Source: Hoyosella altamirensis
Lineage (GTDB): Bacteria > Actinomycetota > Actinomycetes > Mycobacteriales > Mycobacteriaceae
Assembly: GCF_014191505.1 (NCBI RefSeq)
Contig: NZ_JACHWS010000001.1
Location: 1-64,000 of the forward strand
Length of the DNA stretch: 64,000 nt
Direction: 5' to 3'
Shown: in pieces, positions 44,956 through 53,726 of the stretch
Position numbering within the stretch: position 1 is the first letter of the stretch
How the letters are laid out: every line of letters begins with the position of its first letter
Program-made: the position numbers and the translations under genes
The notes under the pieces: model-generated
Database searches by the model: none
What the model saw: the letters and a program-made list of their open reading frames with translations, nothing else
What the model was told of the DNA's origin: nothing

Positions 44956-46116
44956 ATGGCTGGTAACCCGGACTTCGATCTCTTTCAGCTCGCCGACGAG
45001 CATAACGAGTTGCGTTCGGCGATCAGAGCGCTGTGCGAAAAGGAGATAGCTCCTCACGCGGCAGATGTCGACGAGAATGAACGCTTCCCTGAAGAAGCAC
45101 TAGCAGCACTCACAGCATCCGGTTTCAACGCAGTTCATGTGCCGGAGGAATATGACGGTCAGGGTGCTGACTCTGTCGCGACTTGCATCGTCATCGAGGA
45201 GGTCGCGCGTGTGTGCGCCTCATCCTCGCTGATTCCGGCAGTCAACAAACTCGGCACGATGGGTTTGATCCTCAGCGGATCCGACGAACTGAAGCAGCAG
45301 GTACTCCCCTCGCTCGCGTCCGGAGAAGCGATGGCCTCGTACGCGCTCTCCGAGCGCGAAGCAGGCTCTGATGCCGCTGCGATGCGTACTCGCGCGAAAG
45401 AAGACGGCGACGACTGGATCATCAACGGCAGCAAGTGCTGGATAACTAACGGGGGCAAGTCCACCTGGTACACCGTGATGGCGGTAACCGATGCAGATCT
45501 CGGTTCGAGTGGCATCTCCGCGTTCATGGTGCATAAGGATGATGAAGGCTTTGTTGTCGGTCCCAAGGAAAAGAAGCTGGGGATCAAGGGCAGCCCGACC
45601 GCGGAGCTCTACTTCGAGAACTGCCGCGTCCCTGGCGACCGCATCATTGGTGAGCCCGGAACTGGATTCAAAACCGCGTTGCAGACGCTCGACCACACCC
45701 GTCCGACGATCGGTGCGCAAGCGGTGGGCATTGCCCAGGGCGCGCTAGACGCGGCAATCGCGTACGTAAAGGACCGCAAGCAATTCGGTTCAGCGGTCTC
45801 GTCGTTCCAGGGTGTGCAATTCATGCTCGCTGATATGGCGATGAAGCTCGAGGCGGCTCGGCTGATGGTTTACCACGCCGCAGCACGCGCTGAGCGTGGT
45901 GAGCACAACCTCGGATTCATCTCGAGCGCATCGAAATGCTTCGCCTCGGATGTGGCGATGGAGGTCACCACAGATGCGGTGCAATTGTTCGGTGGTGCCG
46001 GATACACGCGTGATTTCCCAGTCGAGCGCATGATGCGCGACGCCAAGATCACTCAGATCTACGAGGGCACCAACCAGATTCAGCGCCTCGTCATGTCGCG
46101 CTCGCTTCTCCGCTGA
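44956..46116 (+). CDS. fadE25: Acyl-CoA dehydrogenase FadE25-like
   Basis: A 386-residue flavin enzyme introducing the alpha-beta double bond in acyl-CoA. YALSEREAGSDAAAMRTRA, WITNGGKSTWYTVMA and GSPTAELYFENCRVPGDRI form the FAD/substrate domain; the helical C-terminus has RKQFGSAVSSFQGVQFMLAD and the LFGGAGYTRDFPVERMMRDA and IYEGTNQIQR signatures. The last motif is followed by the usual RLVMSR. AAGGAGCTGCAGG precedes ATG 44956. It occupies the same place after purE as Rv3274c. Confidence 0.95.
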   Translation: MAGNPDFDLFQLADEHNELRSAIRALCEKEIAPHAADVDENERFPEEALAALTASGFNAVHVPEEYDGQGADSVATCIVIEEVARVCASSSLIPAVNKLGTMGLILSGSDELKQQVLPSLASGEAMASYALSEREAGSDAAAMRTRAKEDGDDWIINGSKCWITNGGKSTWYTVMAVTDADLGSSGISAFMVHKDDEGFVVGPKEKKLGIKGSPTAELYFENCRVPGDRIIGEPGTGFKTALQTLDHTRPTIGAQAVGIAQGALDAAIAYVKDRKQFGSAVSSFQGVQFMLADMAMKLEAARLMVYHAAARAERGEHNLGFISSASKCFASDVAMEVTTDAVQLFGGAGYTRDFPVERMMRDAKITQIYEGTNQIQRLVMSRSLLR

Positions 46117-46127
46117 GAGGACCACGC

Positions 46128-47345
46128 ATGGCTGGGCCGTCGGTTCCGGCCGCTGGAAAAGCCGCCGACGGGTCCTTCGTGTCGCGCTGGTTCGCATGGT
46201 CGCGGCGGAACGCGATGCGGATCGACGTCGGCATCGCTATCTTCGTGTCGCTTTTCGGGCTGCTGGGCGTGCTCGCCACCGCCGATCGGCTGCTTGAGCT
46301 GGTGCTCGCGCTCGGTATGACCGTGCCTCTCGCATGGCGCCGCCGGAATCCCGAAATTTCCGGCTTCACGGTCGCGGTATTCGCGTACGCTAGCCTCGCG
46401 CTGATTGGCGAACCGCGGCCCGCAGCAGTTGGCGTTCTTTTCGCAGCGTATGGACTTGCAGCGTACGGCTCAACGCTGGCCGCCAGAGCCGGAATCGTGG
46501 CCGGTGCGTTGGGCATGGGCATCATGGGCGTGCTCAATACCTACGAGGGCGCGCCGATGCAGGCGAGAATCGCGAACGTCGTGTTCGCCGTCATCCTCAT
46601 CACTGTTGTGTGGACGTTCGGCATGATCCGTCGGTTCCGTATCAATGAAGTAGCTGGACTCACCGAACGAGCGCGACTCCTCGAGCTCGAGCGGGAACAG
46701 GAAATGAAACTCGCCGCGGTTGAGGAGCGCACGCGGATTGCCCGCGAAATGCACGACATCGTGGCTCACTCACTGACTGTCGTGATCGCGCAAGCAGACG
46801 GTGGGCGGTATGCGGGGGCGACGAATCCGGACGCAGCGGTTGACGCTCTCAGCCAAATCTCGTCCACGGGACGACAAGCGCTGACCGATATGCGCGCCTT
46901 GCTTGCTGTGCTGCGGGAGGGGGATTCGCGAGATCTGGCAAGTGCGCCAGGGATTGACGATATACCGCCGCTTCTAGAGGATTACCGTCGCAGCGGCGTA
47001 TCGACGACGCTGCGGGTCACCGGTTCGCCTCGGGAAATCTCGACGGGCGCGGCTCTTACCGCTTACCGCATCGTGCAGGAATCGCTCACGAATGTGCTCA
47101 AGCACGTGGGCCCCATGGCGACAGCTGAGGTGCGGTTGTCTTGGGGGGAGAGCGAACTGACAGTCACGATCACAGACGACGGTCGTGGTCTCGCTGGAAT
47201 ACTCCCGAAGCCCGAGGCGCCAGGGCAGGGTGTGCTCGGGATGAAGGAACGCGCCCAGCTGTACGGTGGCTCGGTTTCGGCGGGTCCCGGTGAGGGTGGT
47301 GGTTACGAAGTGCGGGCCTCACTGCCGTACCGCTTGGCTAGCTGA
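46128..47345 (+). CDS. NarL-type sensor histidine kinase (HisKA_3)
   Basis: A 405-residue kinase. The N-terminal half has about five membrane helices (VGIAIFVSLFGLLGVLATAD to VVFAVILITVVWTFGM). A short coiled coil (ERARLLELEREQEMKLAAVE) leads to the phosphoacceptor box ERTRIAREMHDIVAHSL and a C-terminal ATPase domain (VQESLTNVLKHVG; TDDGRGLAGI; GVLGMKERAQLYGG). Hidden signal is likely sensed in the membrane. The partner response regulator starts 13 bases downstream; fadE25 ends 11 bases upstream. Confidence 0.93.
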   Translation: MAGPSVPAAGKAADGSFVSRWFAWSRRNAMRIDVGIAIFVSLFGLLGVLATADRLLELVLALGMTVPLAWRRRNPEISGFTVAVFAYASLALIGEPRPAAVGVLFAAYGLAAYGSTLAARAGIVAGALGMGIMGVLNTYEGAPMQARIANVVFAVILITVVWTFGMIRRFRINEVAGLTERARLLELEREQEMKLAAVEERTRIAREMHDIVAHSLTVVIAQADGGRYAGATNPDAAVDALSQISSTGRQALTDMRALLAVLREGDSRDLASAPGIDDIPPLLEDYRRSGVSTTLRVTGSPREISTGAALTAYRIVQESLTNVLKHVGPMATAEVRLSWGESELTVTITDDGRGLAGILPKPEAPGQGVLGMKERAQLYGGSVSAGPGEGGGYEVRASLPYRLAS

Positions 47346-47358
47346 ATTCTGTTACGTT

Positions 47359-48060
47359 ATGGCCGTGCCCGGGGACCAGATTCGCGTTGCTCTCATTGAT
47401 GACCAGCAGTTGGTTCGTGCGGGCTTCCGGATGGTCATTGATTCGCAGCCTGACATGAGCGTGGTCATCGAAGCCTCCGATGGTGAACAGGGTGTGCGGG
47501 AAATTGCCAGGGTTGGCTGTGACATCGTTCTGATGGATGTCCAGATGCCGCGGCTCAATGGGATCGACGCAACTCGGCGCCTGACGGATATGGGGGACAC
47601 GCCCAAGGTCGTCGTGCTGACGACGTTCGACAACGACGACTATGTCATGAACGCGATCAGCGCCGGTGCGAGTGGTTTTCTCCTGAAAGACGCAGATCCT
47701 GAGCAGCTCCTCGCCGCGATCCGGACCGTGCACCGTGGCGACGCTGTGATGGCGCCGAAGGCCACGCAGAGGCTGCTGCGTCACGTTGGGCCGCTGCTTC
47801 GTGACGGAACAGATCAGGGTGAAACGCGGCCCTCCCTCCCTGCGGAGCTCACGCCTCGCGAGGTCGAAATTCTGACGGCAATGGGCCGGGGCCTATCCAA
47901 CAGCGAGATCGCCGAGACGTTCTTCGTGTCTGAAGCCACAGTGAAAACGCACGTGGGTCGCGTGCTCGCGAAGACGCAGTCCCGTGATCGCGTGCAGGCG
48001 GTGATCCTCGCTTTCCAGACTGGCCTTGTGCGGCCGGAAGACCTGTTGCGTGGAGTTTGA
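47359..48060 (+). CDS. NarL/LuxR-family response regulator
   Basis: A 233-residue response regulator encoded right after its kinase. ATG 47359 gives MAVPGDQIRVALIDDQQLVR. Receiver features are the IDDQ acidic pair, phosphoacceptor Asp in IVLMDVQMPRLNG, Thr in VVLTTFD and Lys in GFLLKDADPEQL. The C-terminal LuxR helix-turn-helix is ELTPREVEILTAMGRGLSNS with ATVKTHVGRVLAK. Targets are unknown; autoregulation or neighbouring transport/lipid genes are guesses. Confidence 0.93.
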   Translation: MAVPGDQIRVALIDDQQLVRAGFRMVIDSQPDMSVVIEASDGEQGVREIARVGCDIVLMDVQMPRLNGIDATRRLTDMGDTPKVVVLTTFDNDDYVMNAISAGASGFLLKDADPEQLLAAIRTVHRGDAVMAPKATQRLLRHVGPLLRDGTDQGETRPSLPAELTPREVEILTAMGRGLSNSEIAETFFVSEATVKTHVGRVLAKTQSRDRVQAVILAFQTGLVRPEDLLRGV

Positions 48061-48156
48061 GCTCACGTGTGGATGTCACGATTTTCAGCCTCAGGCCTGA
48101 ACCCGGCACAATAGGCGTGCGTTCGTGTCACCCTGCTGCCCTCAAGGAATGTTGCC

Positions 48157-49026
48157 GTGTCGATCCCAAAAATCGTGCTGTTCTATGTGTTCGCGCCGCT
48201 GCCCGATCCGGAAGCGATCCGGCTGTGGCAGCACACGCTGTGCGAGGCGAACGACCTCAAGGGACGCATCATCATTTCCCAGCACGGAATCAACGTCACG
48301 GTTGGCGGTGAATTAGCGCAGGTCAAGCGCTACGTTAGGGCGACGCGCGGCTACGCGCCGTTTCGCGATGCGGACGTCAAATGGTCGGATGGCTCCGGTA
48401 ACGACTTCCCCCGGCTCACTGTGAAAGTCCGGCAGGAAATCGTGACATTTGGTGTCCCCGGCGAGATCAAAGTCGATACCAGCGGCGTTGTCGGGGGTGG
48501 CACTCGTTTGAGTCCTCAAGGTGTGCACGACCTTGTCGCACAACGCGGGGACGAGGTGGTCTTCTTCGATGGCAGGAACGCGATGGAAGCGGAAGTTGGC
48601 CGGTTTCGCGATGCGGTGGTGACCCGGGCGGAAACTACGCGCGACTTCGTGGCAGAGATCGATAGTGGGCGCTATGACCATCTGAAGGACAAGCCAGTCG
48701 TGACGTACTGCACGGGCGGTGTCCGCTGTGAGGTGCTTTCGGCGCTCATGCGAAATCGTGGTTTCAGCGAGGTCTACCAGCTTGACGGCGGAATCGTTCG
48801 GTATGGCGAGCAGTACCGTGATGGTGGCCTGTGGGAGGGCGCGCTCTACGTGTTCGACGGACGGATGACGACGACGTTCTCGCCACAGGCGAAAACACTT
48901 GGCCAATGCACGCTGTGCTCGTCACCTACCTCCCGTTTCGAGAACTTCCCCGACCCGGAGGGGCGCGATCTCAAGCTCGTGTGCGAACGCTGCTCATCAG
49001 CCGAGATACCTGCTGGTCATGCCTAA
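48157..49026 (+). CDS. trhO: TrhO-type tRNA uridine 5-hydroxylase (rhodanese domain)
   Basis: A 289-residue protein of the YceA/TrhO family, which makes 5-hydroxyuridine in tRNA wobble positions using oxygen. The N-terminal domain ([36 protein letters not shown]) is followed by a rhodanese domain with active Cys185 in [10 protein letters not shown] and the [11 protein letters not shown] motif. A C-terminal zinc ribbon has two Cys-X2-Cys pairs (CTLC ... CERC). GTG 48157 is used. It overlaps the next gene by 8 bases. Confidence 0.92.
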   Translation: MSIPKIVLFYVFAPLPDPEAIRLWQHTLCEANDLKGRIIISQHGINVTVGGELAQVKRYVRATRGYAPFRDADVKWSDGSGNDFPRLTVKVRQEIVTFGVPGEIKVDTSGVVGGGTRLSPQGVHDLVAQRGDEVVFFDGRNAMEAEVGRFRDAVVTRAETTRDFVAEIDSGRYDHLKDKPVVTYCTGGVRCEVLSALMRNRGFSEVYQLDGGIVRYGEQYRDGGLWEGALYVFDGRMTTTFSPQAKTLGQCTLCSSPTSRFENFPDPEGRDLKLVCERCSSAEIPAGHA

Positions 49027-49921
49027 GCTTCCGCTGCCAGTCCGGGACGGTTTGGGTCCCGCACGGGTTCGTGTCGAGCCTGGGTCACCGGCAGTGACGA
49101 TGTTCGGCTACCTGATCGAACGTTTCCCAGGGTCCGATGATTTCTGGACTGAACAATCACATCGCGATCTGGTGGTAGACCAGAACGGCCGCAAGATCAC
49201 ACCGGACACCGCCTATCAGCCGGGACGACTGATCTATTACTACCGAGAACCAGTTCCGGAACCTCCCGTCCCCTTCAGCCTGACAGTGCTTCACCAGGAC
49301 GAGCGGATCGTCGTAGTCGACAAGCCCCACTTTCTGGCGACAATTCCCCGTGGACAGCATGTGACCGAGACAGTGCTGGTTCGGGCGCGCCGACAAACCG
49401 GAATCATGGAGCTCACGCCGGCGCACCGGCTCGACCGGATGACCGCAGGGGTGCTGATACTTGTGGCAGACCCGCGCTTCCGGCAGCCCTACCAAGACCT
49501 TTTCGCACGCCGGGAAGTCACCAAAACCTATGAGGCAGTGGCCCGGTATGACGAGACGGTCCGCCTCCCCGTGACGGTGCAGAGCCGGATCGTGAAGCAG
49601 TCAGGTGTGATGGTGGCCGAGGAAGTGCCGGGCGAACCGAACAGTAAAACCGTTGTGGAACTCGCCGAGATCGTAGGAGAGTACGCACGGTACCGGCTTC
49701 ATCCGATCACGGGTAAGACACACCAGTTGCGGTTGCATATGGCGTCGCTCGGCATCCCGATTTCGGGTGACAACTATTACCCGGATTACCGGCCAGTCAC
49801 ACGAGAGGACTTCTCTCAGCCGTTGCGGCTGCTCGCGCGTGAGATCGAGTTCACCGACCCGCTAACCAACGAAGCCAGACACTTCGCTAGTCAGCAACAA
49901 CTATCTATCCCTGCCAGTTAG
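49019..49921 (+). CDS. RluA-family RNA pseudouridine synthase
   Basis: A 300-residue pseudouridine synthase. ATG 49019 lies inside the end of trhO and gives [18 protein letters not shown], a typical actinobacterial start. The catalytic Asp lies in [36 protein letters not shown] and the C-terminal [20 protein letters not shown] are conserved. It modifies rRNA or tRNA uridines. The 8-base overlap with trhO couples two RNA-modifying enzymes. Confidence 0.92.
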   Translation: MPKLPLPVRDGLGPARVRVEPGSPAVTMFGYLIERFPGSDDFWTEQSHRDLVVDQNGRKITPDTAYQPGRLIYYYREPVPEPPVPFSLTVLHQDERIVVVDKPHFLATIPRGQHVTETVLVRARRQTGIMELTPAHRLDRMTAGVLILVADPRFRQPYQDLFARREVTKTYEAVARYDETVRLPVTVQSRIVKQSGVMVAEEVPGEPNSKTVVELAEIVGEYARYRLHPITGKTHQLRLHMASLGIPISGDNYYPDYRPVTREDFSQPLRLLAREIEFTDPLTNEARHFASQQQLSIPAS

Positions 49922-49931
49922 GCTCACTTTC

Positions 49932-50315
49932 GTGAGTGACGAGAGGCCGCGGTTCTCCGCGCTGCGCGCAGCGGCGCGAAGCAGCTGGCAGTCAACCGTG
50001 GTGACGGCGCTGGCGCTGCTCTACGCGCGGATGCTCGGCTCGAAGCCGCGGTTTGAGGGCCGCAGCCGACTGTTCATCGCCTCTGGCATGCGCGGGGGTT
50101 TCGCCCGGGCAGGTACGACGGTTGGTGGAGTGTTCCTCACAGGTAAAGCCCCCTCAGAGCGCCTGATCCGCCATGAATCGGTGCACGCGGATCAGTGGGC
50201 GCGGTATGGATTTACTTTTCCCGTCCGGTACTGGATCGAGGAGCTGCGCAACCCGCGAGGGAGAAACCGTTTCGAGATCGAGGCGGGCCTCGAAGACGGT
50301 GGTTATGTGGGATAG
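49932..50315 (+). CDS. Conserved small protein with HEXXH motif
   Basis: A 127-residue protein conserved in Rhodococcus-like genomes as I recall, without an assigned function. Residues near 82-90 read RHESVHADQW, a zinc-metalloprotease type HEXXH, within a helix-like segment; a possible third ligand Glu occurs in the RFEIEAGLEDGGYVG C-terminus (H-E-x-x-H ... E). A hydrophobic N-terminal stretch (TVVTALALLYARML) may anchor it. It starts 10 bases after the pseudouridine synthase gene. Confidence 0.6.
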   Translation: MSDERPRFSALRAAARSSWQSTVVTALALLYARMLGSKPRFEGRSRLFIASGMRGGFARAGTTVGGVFLTGKAPSERLIRHESVHADQWARYGFTFPVRYWIEELRNPRGRNRFEIEAGLEDGGYVG

Positions 50316-50318
50316 ACG

Positions 50319-51035
50319 CTAGGCTTGCTTATCCAGCGTGTGGGTCACCTTCTCGGTCGCGATCCTGCGCTCGAGGGCGCGCGGATCCAGGTTTGCCACC
50401 TGGACGAGTGAAGCGGACACCGCCAGGATCGAGATGAAGCCGGTGATCATGTCTTCTGCGTCGGTCCAGTCGAGCGTCGACAGGATGCGGTCCGTCGCTA
50501 CCCAGCCCCGGCCCGCCGCACCTGCCTGGGCGCGCGATAGGACCTCCTGAGCGGTGAGGCCAGCGAGTACGGGGCCACTGGGGGTTTCGTAGGACCGGTA
50601 CTGGTCGCCATGCACGCGGACTGATGAGGCGTAGTCGGTGGCCCCTGGAGGCAGGTCCGGAACAGGGCGACCGAAAGGGTCTAGGGAAAGGACGACAAGT
50701 TCCCCGTCAGTGCCGGCGGCGGCGACCGTGTCGCTCGTTGCGAAAGTGAGATCGGCATCCTCTTCCGCGGCAAGCACAACTTCACAGCCAGCCCACCAGG
50801 AACCCAGGAGTACTGCTGCTGTTTGCCAGTGTGCCGGAAGAAGGACTGCGACTTTGTCGTCCGTAGAAAGCATGAACTCGTCGCGAAGAAAGTTCGCGGT
50901 TTTCGCGGCCCAGTTCGCGAGAGTCACGCCCGACAACTCGATGCGTTCACCGGTCGCATCGTCATAGAAGGTGATTCGGGGAGCAGCTGGATCTGCGGTG
51001 AGGATCGGGCCGAGTAAATCGTCGGTGAGAGTCAT
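50319..51035 (-). CDS. TIGR03089 family protein (adenylation N-subdomain-like)
   Basis: A 238-residue protein that resembles the N-terminal subdomain of AMP-forming enzymes: ERIELSGVTLANWAAKTANF, KVAVLLPAHWQTAAVLLGSW and WAGCEVVLAAE. No A3 phosphate loop or catalytic Lys is present, so it cannot make acyl-adenylates by itself. It belongs to the actinobacterial TIGR03089 family, usually next to the LCP protein gene, as with Rv3268/Rv3267. It is 15 bases downstream of the LCP gene in the same direction. Confidence 0.8.
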   Translation of the reverse strand: MTLTDDLLGPILTADPAAPRITFYDDATGERIELSGVTLANWAAKTANFLRDEFMLSTDDKVAVLLPAHWQTAAVLLGSWWAGCEVVLAAEEDADLTFATSDTVAAAGTDGELVVLSLDPFGRPVPDLPPGATDYASSVRVHGDQYRSYETPSGPVLAGLTAQEVLSRAQAGAAGRGWVATDRILSTLDWTDAEDMITGFISILAVSASLVQVANLDPRALERRIATEKVTHTLDKQA

Positions 51036-51050
51036 TCCTCATTCCTACAC

Positions 51051-52637
51051 CTAGTCGATGCACGGAGGTCCGGGGTTGTCGGCAGTCATTGGCGGGGGTG
51101 GAGCGTCCTCTTCCCCTGCGACGAACTGCTCGGCTGCCTCCACCGAATCCGGGGGAGCTTCGGCGCCGGGGCCGTCGTAGCGTGTGGTCAGAACCACTTG
51201 GATCTGGTTCTTTTCGAGGCTCGGATCCTGCTCGATAGCGAGACCTCCGAGGTGCTCGGCGATCGCCTGCGCGGACTTGCTCGACGCGTCCGCCGTAATC
51301 ACTTTGCTCTGCGGGGTCGGGCGCCCGAGCCAATTGCCCACTTCACCCTGGCTGAACCCGACTCTATTGAGCTCGTCGGACACACGCGTTGCGAGACCTT
51401 CGATGAAGCTCGCGTTCGCGACACTGACGGTGACTTCAGACGCGTCGAATCCGAAGTCGGGGACCTCTTCTTCCTCTGGTTCGGGGTCGGTTGCGAGCAC
51501 TTCAGCGATGCGTTCGCGGACCTGGTCAGGATCGATTTCGACCACACTCTGCATGCCATCTGTGCTCCAGGAATTCATGCTCACGACCGGGATGGTCTCG
51601 AATTGAACATCGCCGACCGCGAGACCCTGGAACTGTTTCGCAAAGCCAAGGATGTCCCACTCGGAATCGAGAACGACGGATCGCTGGATTGCCTGAGATA
51701 GGCGGTTGAGTGCGGTGGGGTTCGTGAGTACCTGCGTGCTGAGCACACGCTGTGCGAGTGACGCCATGAACACCTGCTGGCGGTGAATACGGCCAATATC
51801 CATACCCGGAAGACCCTCACGCTGGCGGACGAAACTCAGCGCGTCCGCCCCATCAAGGGTCTGCCGCCCTGCCGGGAAGTTTGCGCCGGACTTCGGCTCG
51901 TTGACAGCATTGTTGAGGCACACCTCGACACCACCCACAGCATCAGTGAGGAGGATGAAGCCCAGCAGCCCGATCTCGGCGTAATGGTCGACTGTGATGT
52001 CAGTAAGACCTGAGACGGTGCTGACCAGAGCCTCGCGGCCCGCCGCGGTCGCACGAGGCTCCGCTTCTTCGTGGCTCATGCCTTCCCGCTCAACCAGGCG
52101 CACAAGTTCCTGGTGGCGGGTTGATCCGAACACGCTATTGATCTTGACTTTTCGGTTAGATGGCCAGTCCTTGCCGGGCACGTCCTCGGGGATTTCGACA
52201 TACGAGTCGCGGGGGATTGAGAAGGCCGCTGCTGAACCGCCGTCTTCCGGGATTCGGATCAGGATGATTGTGTCGGTGTTTGTCCCGTCCACGTCTCCAG
52301 CCCGGAGCTGCTCGAGTTCCTCGTCTGACAGCTCATCGCCGTGCGCATCAGTACGGCTATCAATACCCACCAGCAGAATGTCAATCGCCCCGTCCTCGCC
52401 ATTCCCCAAGTTGAGGCCGGCGGCTGTCGCGAGACGGGAGGAGAATGAGTCGAACTGCTTCCATGCGAAGCCCGTAATGAGAAGAACCGATACCGACAGC
52501 AGCGCCACCGCGATCTGAAGATGGCGCACAAACGGGGGCTTCGGCGGCGGGCCCTGACGAGTGGCCGGCCTGGCGCGTCCGTAACCGCCATCGCGAGGAG
52601 GGTTTCCCCGGTTTGGTGACGGATCCCGTTCCGGCAC
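51051..52637 (-). CDS. LytR-CpsA-Psr (LCP) cell-wall polymer ligase
   Basis: A 528-residue membrane-anchored enzyme. After a disordered Pro/Arg-rich tail, one membrane helix (HLQIAVALLSVSVLLITGF) precedes the LCP domain: DILLVGIDSRTDAHGDE, NTDTIILIRI, AFSIPRDSYVEIP, and the ADALSFVRQREGLPGMDIGR/RIHRQQ motif with the arginines that bind polyprenyl pyrophosphate. The C-terminus is a LytR_C domain. LCP proteins attach arabinogalactan to peptidoglycan (Lcp1 is Rv3267). It is divergent from rmlD, whose product builds the same linker sugar. Confidence 0.93.
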   Translation of the reverse strand: MPERDPSPNRGNPPRDGGYGRARPATRQGPPPKPPFVRHLQIAVALLSVSVLLITGFAWKQFDSFSSRLATAAGLNLGNGEDGAIDILLVGIDSRTDAHGDELSDEELEQLRAGDVDGTNTDTIILIRIPEDGGSAAAFSIPRDSYVEIPEDVPGKDWPSNRKVKINSVFGSTRHQELVRLVEREGMSHEEAEPRATAAGREALVSTVSGLTDITVDHYAEIGLLGFILLTDAVGGVEVCLNNAVNEPKSGANFPAGRQTLDGADALSFVRQREGLPGMDIGRIHRQQVFMASLAQRVLSTQVLTNPTALNRLSQAIQRSVVLDSEWDILGFAKQFQGLAVGDVQFETIPVVSMNSWSTDGMQSVVEIDPDQVRERIAEVLATDPEPEEEEVPDFGFDASEVTVSVANASFIEGLATRVSDELNRVGFSQGEVGNWLGRPTPQSKVITADASSKSAQAIAEHLGGLAIEQDPSLEKNQIQVVLTTRYDGPGAEAPPDSVEAAEQFVAGEEDAPPPPMTADNPGPPCID

Positions 52638-52810
52638 AGCGAGAGTCCTTTCAGCTAGTGCAGGGCAAGTCAGAGCGGTGGTGGCGCTGGTTAAACGATG
52701 TGGAACTTGGGTTCACACACTATCGAGGACACCCCTTGTTTGGGTGGCGGCGCTCCGTGGCGGTGCGTGACGTGTAACACTGACAAAGATCTGTGGAGGG
52801 AGCCACTCGC

Positions 52811-53671
52811 GTGCGAATCCTTGTGACAGGAGCCCGCGGCCAGGTCGGTCGGCAAATCGTGCAACGCGGCGCAACGACCGGCCTGGACGTCGTCGGGATG
52901 TCGTCGAACGAACTCGATATCACCGCTGAAGCGTCGGTGCACAGCGTGCTCGGCGATGTGCGGCCGGACGTAGTGATCAACTGCGCCGCGTACACGGCCG
53001 TCGACAAAGCCGAGCTGGAACACCGGCGCGCAGCCGACATCAATGAGCGCGGAGCGGGGAATATCGCGGCGGCGTGCCACGCGACGGGTGCGCACCTCAT
53101 CCACGTGTCGACCGATTACGTCTTTGGCGGCGACGCTATGGAGCCGTACGAGATCGATGCGCCGAAGAACCCCAGAACTGTGTACGGCCGCACCAAGCTG
53201 GCTGGCGAAGTTGCAGTGCATGCGCTGGCGCCGACATCCCAGATCGTTCGTACTTCCTGGGTTTTCACGGGCATAGGAAGTGACTTTGTCGCGACGATGC
53301 AACGGCTTGAGTCGGAACGAGAATTCCTCAATGTCGTCGACGATCAGGTTGGATCACCGACCTACGCTGCTGACCTTGCGGAAGGTTTGCTCCGGCTCGC
53401 CGCGACGGCTCAGAGCAGAACAGTGACGACGCTGCATGCGGCGAACTCCGGCCTAGCCACCTGGTATCAGCTCGCCAGAGCTGTGTTCGAGGAGATCGGA
53501 GCGGATCCGGACCGGATTCGCCCATGCACCACCGACGAGTTCCCGCGGCCCGCGCCGCGCCCACGGTATTCGGTCCTCTCGGACCGGGCTTGGCGGGAGG
53601 CAGGGCTCGAACCGTTGCGGCCGTGGCGTGACGCGCTGCACGCCGCACTCGCTGTTCACAGTGCTCAGTGA
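52811..53671 (+). CDS. rmlD: dTDP-4-dehydrorhamnose reductase
   Basis: A 286-residue SDR-like reductase making dTDP-L-rhamnose, needed for the rhamnose-GlcNAc linker of arabinogalactan. GTG 52811 with GGAGGGA about 9 bases upstream gives MRILVTGARGQVGRQIVQRG. NCAAYTAVDKAE, HVSTDYVFGGDA and the catalytic YGRTKLAGE are intact. wbbL, which adds the rhamnose, follows. Orthologue of Rv3266c. Confidence 0.94.
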   Translation: MRILVTGARGQVGRQIVQRGATTGLDVVGMSSNELDITAEASVHSVLGDVRPDVVINCAAYTAVDKAELEHRRAADINERGAGNIAAACHATGAHLIHVSTDYVFGGDAMEPYEIDAPKNPRTVYGRTKLAGEVAVHALAPTSQIVRTSWVFTGIGSDFVATMQRLESEREFLNVVDDQVGSPTYAADLAEGLLRLAATAQSRTVTTLHAANSGLATWYQLARAVFEEIGADPDRIRPCTTDEFPRPAPRPRYSVLSDRAWREAGLEPLRPWRDALHAALAVHSAQ

Positions 53672-53726
53672 CGACAGAGTTGCCTGGATTACGGCGATTA
53701 TGGCCGACGCCCGCTACAGTGACCGC

